This document shows, piece after piece, positions 11,341-19,500 of a stretch of DNA of 64,000 bases (its first letter is position 1; each line of letters begins with the position of its first letter). Below the pieces are notes generated by a model. It searched no databases. It was not told where the DNA came from and was given only the letters and a program-made list of their open reading frames with translations. The DNA comes from Lunularia cruciata (lineage: Eukaryota > Streptophyta > Marchantiopsida > Lunulariales > Lunulariaceae), in contig OX419755.1 in the NCBI GenBank assembly GCA_948567375.1, positions 46,952,291 through 47,016,290 on the forward strand, given 5' to 3'. Both the position numbers and the translations under genes were made by a program.

Positions 11341-12625
11341 TATCTGCATACTCTCCATTGTCCTGAGGGGATGGACCCGGAACAGCGGGCAGTCTTTCTC
11401 AAGAAAATGGGGCCATACCAGCTCAAACACAACATTTTATTTAAGATGGGCAAAGACAAAGTACTTTGGCAATCCTTGGAGTCATACGAAGTAGGAGGAG
11501 TGATTGAATCTTTACACTCCGAAGCATCAGGAGGACACTATGCTCTGAAGAATACTATAAAGAAAATTCTTTTGGCAAGGTATTGATGGCCTACAATGTA
11601 CAAAGATGTGCATGCTCATATCTGAAGTTGTGATGCTTGTCAAAGAACGGGGAAGCCAATGGCTACTTCTCAATGGCCTTTGAGACCAACTTTGCCTTTG
11701 GCCCCATTTGAGAAATGGGGGATTGATTTTGTGGGTCCCATTCAACCAGTGACCCGAGTCACAAGAAAGTGATACATTTTGGTTTGCACTGACTATGCTA
11801 CCAAGATGGTTGAAGCTGAAGCAACTCACAAAGATGATGCTGAAACTGTGGTGGAATTCTTCTTTCAAAACATCATCTCCCAATATGAGTGTCCTTTGGA
11901 ATTGGTCAGTGACCGAGGAACACATTTTTTGAACTCTGTAATGGAGGAGTTAACCAAGTACTTTCAAATTTAACATTGGAAGACAACTCCTTATAACCCA
12001 AAAGCAAATGGCTTAACGGAAAAAGCAAATGGGTTACTTTGCAAAATTTTGAATAAGGTGACTGTCAATTATGCCTATGACTAGGACACAAAATTACCAG
12101 CCGCATTGTGGGCATATCGAACGACAGAAAAGATTACAACCAAACAAACTCCATACTTCTTGACATATGGCTTGCATCCTATACCGCCAGTTGAATTTGA
12201 AGTGCCGACATATCGGGTTCTTTGCAAAGAACAAAGGTCGAAAGAGGAAAGTCAGGATCTTTGGATTCATCAACTGATGTGGTTAGAAGAGAAAAGAGAC
12301 GATGCAATGCAAACCACGAAAGAAGTACAAGCACAGAGGAGAAAGTCAGGCACAATAAGAGAATCAAGCCTATAATTGTACGTGAAGGGTATTTGGTTTT
12401 GTTATATGACGATTGCCGAATATTTTTTCCAGGCAAGTTGCATTTGAGATGGATAGGTCCCTATCGAGTTCTTCATCTTTACTAAAATTGGTCCATGCAG
12501 CTTGTAGATTTGGCAAGTAATCCTTTTGCCACTCGAGTAAATGGGTGGAGAGTTTGGAGATATTGGACCATAGACTCAAAAGTTTCTAAGACATCCGAGG
12601 TCTATGTTCACGGGGATGCTCACAT
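11341..12625 (+). pseudogene. Ty3/gypsy integrase, B2
   Basis: Integrase with the HHCC domain (HSEASGGH ... CDACQ), WGIDFVGPI near 11720, LVSDRGTH near 11905 and a retained catalytic Glu codon at 12019-12021 (GLTEKAN). In-frame stops are TGA 11584, TGA 11623, TGA 11770, TAA 11971 and TAG 12082. The last is shared with B1. A frameshift near 12340 displaces the C-terminal GPY/F module (IGPYRVLH, near 12450). No chromodomain follows. Confidence 0.88.
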
Positions 12626-12639
12626 TTTAGGGAGGGGTA
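12626..12639 (+). other. Polypurine tract of B2
   Basis: TTTTAGGGAGGGGTA directly precedes the TGTGG start of the 3' LTR, in the same arrangement as at 6755-6767. Confidence 0.75.
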
Positions 12640-13022
12640 TGTGGTGCACACATATTTTTTTTTCAAAAGAAAGAAGAAGAAGTGTATAGAGAAGTCGGAT
12701 TGCGCCTATATGGCCAAAGAAGGCAAAGAAAAGAGTCTTCGGGATGAAACCCAAAGTAAAATGACTTTGGGTCATAAGGCAAAGTACTTGGAAACGCCCT
12801 GTCAGCATACAACCCGAAGTAAATTGTCTTTGTATCAAGGGTAGCTCAACCCAAGGTGAAGACAGTCTAACAACCTTTCGTCGGTGTGAGAAATTCAAGA
12901 AGGGACCGTTCAAAACCCGGCGGCCCATACGCGCGAAGGTTGATTGACAGTGACAAGTGCATGCAGGAGGTGTGATTTCTTGGTAGAAACTCAAAGTGAA
13001 GAAAGACAAAGAAGCGCAACTC

Positions 13023-13030
13023 TATAAAAA
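13023..13030 (+). promoter_or_regulatory. TATA box of family-B LTR
   Basis: TATAAAAA preceded by CTC. It is conserved at 1603-1610 and as TATAAAA at 7141-7147, and degraded in the minus copy near 25760. It lies only about 20 bp before the ORFX ATG at 13046. Confidence 0.5.
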
Positions 13031-13045
13031 TCTCGCAATGACAAA

Positions 13046-14326
13046 ATGTCGAGTAATTTTCCTTCACTGTTGAGAAGTCGTCATGCAGGTGATCGTGGGA
13101 AGGGAAATAGAGTTGGAATTGCGTTAGTGCGTAAGGGAGAAGTTGCAAGAGTGAAATCAAGAGATAGTGAGAAGGTAGAAGAGATGGGAGGAGGAAAGAA
13201 GAACTCTAAATTTGCAGTGAGAAATCATGGAATTCAGAGGTTAGATGTGATTGCTAGGATCAAAGTCTTGAGCCGACTTTGGTTCACTTTCTTGGCATGG
13301 AACTGGAATGTGAGCTTTCTAGGTTTCATGATAGAAACCATCAAGAGCAAGTGTCTCGATGGACCCAAGGAGGAAGGGAAGAGAGGAAATCCGGCTTGCT
13401 GGACAGAGTCGGATTGGAGACTCATACTCGGGAAGGAAGCATGCTCAGAGCAGGGGGCCACGTTCTTGGGGAAGGGAGAGATAGCTCAAGAAACCCAGGA
13501 AGTGAGAGATGCATTCTCGTCAAAGCGGACAAAGAATGGGTACAAAGTTAAGAGCTACAAAGACCTTGTGAAGAGAGGAATTGTGAGTGCATTGATGGCC
13601 ATCCTGAAGCCGAAGAGAACCACATATGTGATGAAACACCAAGCGGTGTTCTTTCACAAGTTATTTGTAGGAGAACCAATCAATTGGGCAAGGTGTTTCC
13701 ACGGGAAAACAAGGCAGATGGTGTGGAATTTGTGGGATAAATTTCCTCCACGTCCCATTTGCAGTGCATTTCTACCTTGGGCTAAATTTGCTGAACTTGG
13801 CAGAGCGAACTTGGATGGTGTCGCACTTCCATCCTGATTTGCAAAAGGAGGTTGATGTCAAGGAGCAGCAATATATCTTGCAAATCAGGAGCACCGACGA
13901 CTACTACACAAAGACAAGGAAGAACATGGAAGTCGCAGTGAGTACCCCAAATACGAAGAAGAGAAGTTGGCAAGGCGAAGCCGAAGACATGAAGAAACCT
14001 CGGAGGACATGGAGAGGCAACCCAAGGTGAGGTATGGTGGTGATAGAGGATGAAGACTCGGAAGGTGATGCCAAGCTTAAGACTGAAGACTCGGAACACG
14101 AGGAGGAGCCTGAGCTAACGCTACAGAGTGGAGATACGAGTAGCGACAGCAATGAAGGAGGAGAAATGACATCGGCACTGGCGGCTGCAGAAGAAGAAGT
14201 GCAGGCAGAAATTGAAGCCGAGGACAACACACAGTTGGAAGACAAAGTAACTGTGGCAGAAGAGAAGAAGATTGCAGTATAGAGAGGAGTTTGCTCGAGA
14301 CGTAAGGTGAAGTATGAAGCGGGTCC
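13046..14326 (+). pseudogene. ORFX, N-terminal half (LTR-borne protein of unknown function)
   Basis: Starts at ATG 13046. The N-terminus MSSNFPSLLRSR is conserved in the minus copy. About 240 codons of globular, Trp-rich sequence follow, including 'FLAWNWNV', 'WTESDWRLILGKE', and HQAVFFHKLFVGEPINWARC near 13640. A frameshift near 13765 leads to HFYLGLNLLNLAER and VSHFHPD. Then come a Lys-rich patch and an acidic linker. Stops are TGA 14028-14030 and TAG 14279-14281. At 14326 it is interrupted by element A and resumes in register at 22158. I do not recognise the family with certainty. The hydrophobic '...LFVGEPIN...' pattern loosely recalls domains called 'putative plant transposon protein', which is only a hint. 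Lesions differ between copies, so the ancestor was open. Confidence 0.7.
14323..14326 (+). other. Target-site duplication of element A, left copy
   Basis: GTCC here and GTCC at 22154-22157 flank the element. Removing the element and one copy restores the ORFX reading frame in register with the minus-strand homologue. Confidence 0.75.
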
Positions 14327-15018
14327 TGTAACACCCATTTGTGCATGTGTGTGGTATTGTGATATTTAGCTTGGTATTACAAGTACTTAAGAGATATTAT
14401 TTATATAGAGATAAAGGATGGTTCTATATTAGTCATGGTTAGCTAAAGTTAGTCATAGCTAAGATAGATGGGACCTTACTTTAGAGGAAGTAGAAAAGAT
14501 GAGCACCACTATTTTGGATTTTAGTGTGTTGACTTGGTATTATTCCTAGGTGTTTGGCTTTGGGGAAAGAGTTGAGAACTCTTGGGCCCGCAAGCCTTTT
14601 TGTTTTGGATTCTTCTTTAGTCCAAGGATAGCCCATGTGAAGGAATCCTTGCTTTAGTGGTTGGGTCAAGATAAGACCACATGCTTAGGGGAATATGCCC
14701 ATGTGAATGGATATTCCTTTCTACTTTTTGACTTTACTTGACTTTTAGTCTAGTAACTTGAGTTACTACGGTAATTAGTAACTTTGGTACGTAACTATTT
14801 CACAAGTATATAAACAAGGAGTGAGGAGGTACTCATCATCCTTTCATTTGCAACTATCTCTCTCTCATTGAGTTCTCTAGTGAGCAATGTCTTGAGTCTT
14901 GGAGTGTTAGCCTTGGAGGAGTATGATGGAGTTGGGGTTCCTTGCCTTCTTAGTCCATGGTGCGCTACCATAATAGCCATCAGAGGTTCATCCTGAGTGA
15001 GAGACAGGCCGGCTCACA
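14327..15018 (+). repeat. 5' LTR of element A
   Basis: Begins TGTAACACCC and ends GGCTCACA, 692 bp. A TATATAAA box is at 14807-14814, followed by a CT-rich stretch, so U3 is about 480 bp. Identical to the 3' LTR except for one base by eye. Confidence 0.95.
14807..14814 (+). promoter_or_regulatory. TATA box in 5' LTR of element A
   Basis: TATATAAA, about 210 bp before the LTR end. The same box is at 21942-21949 in the 3' LTR. Likely the RNA polymerase II promoter of the element. Confidence 0.7.
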
Positions 15019-15022
15019 TTTT

Positions 15023-15040
15023 TGGTTCCGTTGCCGGGAC
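15023..15040 (+). other. Primer-binding site, tRNA-Asp type (degenerate)
   Basis: TGGTTCCGTTGCCGGGAC begins 5 bp after the LTR end. The usual plant tRNA-Asp complement is TGGCGCCGTTGCCGGGGA. TGG and CCGTTGCCGGG match, with a GC-to-TT change between them. Confidence 0.65.
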
Positions 15041-15059
15041 CTCTCTAGAAGGCAAGATA

Positions 15060-15230
15060 ATGTTCCGCGTCCAATTCTACATTAGGCAGAAGGAGGCTAT
15101 GAGAGCTCACTTGGAGAGAACATTAGGAGAGGAGAGGGCTGAACTTATGTTAGAGAACCAAGATCCATTTGTATACCCTGTAGTTCATTATGATGTCTTT
15201 GAGGTGATTTTGTACATCTTGTACACATGA
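15060..15230 (+). CDS. Short leader ORF a of element A (56 aa)
   Basis: ATG at 15060, TGA at 15228-15230. The peptide is charged in the middle (ERTLGEERAEL) and ends with 'DPFVYPVVHYDV' and YILYT. Its C-terminal half resembles that of a second short ORF at 16355-16519 (PFVFPRVDY ... YILY), which suggests an ancient duplication within the leader. It lies 20 bp after the primer site, upstream of gag-pol. No known family recognised. It may be a remnant or a small regulatory ORF. Confidence 0.35.
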   Translation: MFRVQFYIRQKEAMRAHLERTLGEERAELMLENQDPFVYPVVHYDVFEVILYILYT

Positions 15231-15878
15231 GAGGAATTGGAGAGATTGTGTGAGGTGGATTGCAGATTTTGGGGATTAAGGTGATTTTGGGCAAAATCTC
15301 AAGTTTGAGATCTGGACTTGAGATTTCTACACATGATAGCTTGGGTTATCTTTCAGTTAGCACACTTGAAATTATTGAGAGAGATTCTATGTGCACTGGG
15401 CTAGAATTTTTGAAAGTTGATAGGGTAAAGTGCTCCCGCAACTGCATGCTCTCTGGAAAATTGTACAGAGTCTGCCATTTCTTCAATTTTTAGTGAATTG
15501 TCCTGAAAATTTCCAAGAAAATTCAGTGCATTGGATCCTACCTAATGCCATAAAAATTAGAGAGAGATCATTTTTGCGCAGTGCGTTATGAGTTTTTGAA
15601 GTGAGGGGGGTGGTTTTCAGACCAAATCTGAAATATGGGTACTGAATAGAAAGGTGTCTAGGCCAAATGGCTCGATGAAAAGATCTAAAATTTTGCAGGA
15701 AGGGACGCCCTAGAGTTGTGATCAAGTATGGAAAATTTCAGAGGACTGTGACATATTAGTTGGGAGATTTGAGTGACATTGTGAAGAAGGGTCAATTCTG
15801 CAGAGTGGAGATCTCATGCATGAGAAGTTTGAGATCAACAAAAAGCATGTTTGAGTGTTTAGATTCATCTTGGGGAAC
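15231..15878 (+). other. Leader of element A, no supported gene
   Basis: Between the two leader ORFs I see only short frames with no recognisable motif, in a strand-biased G/A-rich composition. Confidence 0.5.
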
Positions 15879-16352
15879 ATGGAGAGTCATCAAGAGTGGA
15901 AATTGAGATTATGCAAGGTTCCCCAAGGGTTTGAGGTGATTGTAGGGGTGGATTTGAGGAAAAGAGAGTTTACAATAGAATTTGAAGAGAGTGTTGAGAG
16001 GATCCAAAAACCTACACCACTTGGAGGAAAGAGTGAGTCTAAGTGCTTTCTATGTGGAGAGAAGGGACATAAGGCAAGTTCATGTCCATTGACCTTTGAG
16101 AGCAAGAGATTGAGGGAAAGGAGAGGCTTACTTGACTTGGGTTTGCATGTTGGACCTTCTTCACCAAGATTGGGAGGGAGAAGATCTAAGACCAAGGAGT
16201 TGTGTGAGGTTTGTGGAGTTGAAGGACTTCCAAAAGGACATGAGTGTAGTGGAGTAAAAGCACTTTTGGAAACTTTGGTGAAGGATCTTGGAGAGAGTCT
16301 TAGTACAGCTACAGAAATACTACCACCTTCATCAGCTAGTTCTCAAGATTAG
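15879..16352 (+). CDS. Leader ORF b of element A: small zinc-knuckle protein (157 aa)
   Basis: First in-frame ATG at 15879, stop TAG at 16350-16352. The frame is closed upstream by TGA at 15852. A canonical CX2CX4HX4C knuckle (CFLCGEKGHKASSC) sits at about residue 52. A second Cys/His cluster (CEVCGVEGLPKGHEC) follows near residue 106 and could bind another zinc. The C-terminus is Ser-rich. It lies upstream of, and is separate from, gag-pol, which has its own knuckle, so the element would encode two nucleic-acid-binding proteins. The frame is open although the element carries no selection-proven function. Could be a captured host mRNA fragment or an accessory ORF as in some other plant gypsy elements. 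Confidence 0.55.
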   Translation: MESHQEWKLRLCKVPQGFEVIVGVDLRKREFTIEFEESVERIQKPTPLGGKSESKCFLCGEKGHKASSCPLTFESKRLRERRGLLDLGLHVGPSSPRLGGRRSKTKELCEVCGVEGLPKGHECSGVKALLETLVKDLGESLSTATEILPPSSASSQD

Positions 16353-16354
16353 TG

Positions 16355-16519
16355 ATGGAGATAATCTTTCAACTTATGGATAAACTATCCATGAGAGTTA
16401 GATTAATATGCACTCTAGGATTTGATGTTGCTATAGAAATCTTGGAGCAACCTGAACCTTTTGTGTTCCCTAGAGTGGATTATTCTCAGATGGTGTTAGT
16501 CATGTATATACTCTATTAG
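16355..16519 (+). CDS. Short leader ORF c of element A (54 aa)
   Basis: ATG at 16355, two bases after the stop of ORF b (16350-16352), and TAG at 16517-16519. The peptide holds CTLGFDVAIEILEQPEPFVF and ends YILY, resembling leader ORF a. The close stop-start spacing would permit reinitiation, but this is inference. No known domain. Confidence 0.35.
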   Translation: MEIIFQLMDKLSMRVRLICTLGFDVAIEILEQPEPFVFPRVDYSQMVLVMYILY

Positions 16520-16531
16520 TAATAGAGTGAG

Positions 16532-16552
16532 AAAAAAAAAAAAAAAAAAAAA
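16532..16552 (+). repeat. A21 homopolymer before gag-pol
   Basis: Twenty-one consecutive A residues, 34 bp before the gag-pol ATG at 16587. Could be a remnant poly(A) tail of captured cDNA or an A-rich leader. Confidence 0.9.
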
Positions 16553-16586
16553 TTTTGAGAGAAAAGAAAGATAGTGAGGGGTTAAG

Positions 16587-19500
16587 ATGGGGAAACTTCC
16601 GGTTTTCTTTGGCAAGGATGGAGAAGATGTGGAGGCCTTTGTGAGAGACTTCAAGAGAGCTTGCATAGGAAACAATGAAAGGAGGAAGAATGAGTGGGCC
16701 TCATTATTACCAGATTTCTTTGAGGATGCAGCACTTACATGGTATGAGTCAGAATACCAAAAGAGAGAGAGGAGAGAGGGGGAAGAGGAGTCTTGGGAGA
16801 CTTTGACTTCAGCACTCATTGAGAACTTTCTTCCTGATGAGAGTTATGAGAGATTGATGAGTGAGGTTACATTTCTCAAGCAAGGAGATGGAGAGAAAGT
16901 GAGAGTCTATGTGGAAAGAGTGGAAAAATTGGAGTCCAGATTTCGCATAGTGTTGAGGAAGGGTGGGGATGATGTGGAGACTACAATGATTGGCATAGGG
17001 GCCATGCTCACCAAGAATTTTGTGGGAGGATTGAGACCACAAATTAGAAGCAAGGTGAGATATGAGAAACCCTCTTCCAAGGTTGAAGCTATCAAGATCG
17101 CAATTCGTATGGAGGAGAGTTTGGAAGGGGATGAAAGTGATTTGGTGGTGAAGGAGGTTGTGCATCCTCCTCAAGGCTACAAGTATGGTGGAACTTCTGA
17201 TACTTTGGTGACAAGGGTTGCACCACAAGTAGTAGTTGCTCCAGTTCTTGCACCTCCACCAAAAGATCCACTCCAAACCATCACAGAACAACTTGCGGAT
17301 CTCAAGATCAATGTGGTGCAATTATGGGAGAAGAGAGAGGTGGATCAGAATGTAGGGAGAGGACCTAGGAGTTATGGAAACCATCCATATAGAGGAGGCC
17401 AACCAGCCAACAATTTCAATGATAGAAATTGTTTTGGTTGTGGGGGAAGAGGCCATATCCAAAGGAATTGCCCAAATTCCACTTACCATGGAGGAAGGGG
17501 TTATGAGGGAGCCAATAGAGGGAAAGAGGGAGGTAGTGAAACCCAAGTGGCTCCTAATCCCAACAAAGGTAAGGGGATAGCATCCATAGATGTGGTTGAG
17601 AGCAAGTATGAGAAGGGAGAGTGCTCAAACTCCAAGGGTCCTAATTTGGAGCTTTTGGCACAAGAGAAGAAGAGAGCTCGTTTTGCAGAGGATGTTCACT
17701 CTTCTCAAGGATTTACTTCAAGCAAGGATACTCCTATGTCTACTAGGAGCACTCGCACCTCAACACCATCAACAACAAAGACTCCAAGGAAGAAGTTGGG
17801 GATGGAGGACTTCTTGATCTCCAAGCAACAATGGAACTACAATGTGTTGGAGGATGTTGGTAGTCACAAGGCTAACATCACAGTGGGCCAATTAATTGCT
17901 TTGAACCCTACCTTGAGAAAGGAGCTTAGAGGTGGTTTGAGTTCTACAAGGAGCAAGAAGAAGAAGAAGGCAAAAGTTCCAATATCAATGGGGGTGGTGG
18001 ATGCCAAGCCAGCACCATGGGAAGCTTGTGAATATGCCTCCAAGATTGATGTGAGAGTGAATGGTCACAACATCAAGGATGCATTGGTTGATGGAGGATC
18101 AGCAGTGAATGCCATGTCAGAAAGGTTGATGAAGAAGTTGGGTATGATACCCTCAAGAGCTTCAACATTTGTGGTGAGCATGGCAAACAAGCAACAAGTT
18201 AGACCAGTAGGAGTGATGGATAAGGTGGTAGTTTCAATTATGGGAGTTCAAAATCTCATGACTTTCCAAGTCTTGAAGGATTCAAGCTATGACTTACTTC
18301 TTGGGAGGCCATGGTTGAGAGCAGCACGCACAACTGATCGATGGCACAAAGGGTACTTAAGGATTGGGCCATCAAACCATAGAGTCACTGTTCCTGTGAC
18401 TAACACCACCAACACTTCACATTCAGATACCCCATCTTCTGATTATTGGGAATCTGATTCTGAAGGAGGAGCTTCAGGTGTGGACACAAGCATGGAAGAG
18501 GAGACTTCCACAGAGGAGGATGAATCTGAATCTGATTCAGATGTGTATCCTTTGTGTGCTATGGATTTTGCACCTAAGCCAGAGGTTTTGAAGGACCCAG
18601 ATAAATCACCATTGACACTTGAGGAGGTAGAGAGAAGGTTATCTACCCTCAAGTATGGCCCAAATGTTACCAAGGAGGAGAAGGTGAGATTTGAGGAGAT
18701 TTTCCGCAAGTTCATCCATGTGTTTGCTTTTAGTTACAAGGATTTGAAGGAAGTCACCTTGGAGGAGCACAAGATAGAGGTGGAGTCACATGCAAGACCA
18801 ATCCGCCAAAAGCAACGTCGCATTAGCCCACCAATATCTTTGGTTGTGAAGGAGGAGATTGATAAGCTCAAGGAGGCTGGATTTATCTTTGAGGTGGAGA
18901 ATTCAGAATGGGTGTCTCCAATTGTCATTGTGAAGAAAAAGAATGGCAAGCTTTGGGTATGTGTGGATTACAAGAAGCTCAATGCTGTTACCAAGAAGGA
19001 CTACTACCCATTGCCATTCATTGATGAGATCTTGGAGGAGGTTGCAGGTCATGAGAGGTACAGTTTTGGAGATGGTTATAGTGGATATAACCAAATCAAG
19101 ATTGCACCAGAGCATCAACAACTCACCACATTCACCACACCTTGGGGAACTTACGCTTTCAAGGTCATGCCTTTTGGGCTTTGCAATGCTCCAGCCACAT
19201 TCCAACGGTTCATGAACAAGGTATTTGAACCTTTCATTGGGAAATTTGTGAGAGATTTCATTGATGACTTTTGTGTCTATGGGAGCAAGGAGGAGCACTT
19301 TGAGCACCTAATCAAAGTCTTGCAACGCTTGGATGAGGCAAATGCATCACTCAACCCAGAGAAGTGCATTTTTGGATGTGAAGAAGGTCTACTTTTGGGG
19401 CACATCATCTCCAAGGATGGAATAGCAGTTGATCCTGAGAAGGTGAGGAAAATCTCAGACCTTCCATTCCCTTCAAGCTTGACAAAGTTACGCCAATTCT

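Noticed and set aside
14481..14669. Short minus-strand frames in the element A LTRs (also 21616-21804)
   Set aside because: They repeat only because the LTRs are identical. No independent evidence of coding.
15260..15493. 77-codon frame in the element A leader
   Set aside because: No ATG support, no motif and no related copy. Likely chance in a strand-biased leader.
16809..17321. Minus-strand frame of 170 codons inside gag of element A
   Set aside because: Antisense shadow of a strongly coding plus strand. No domain.
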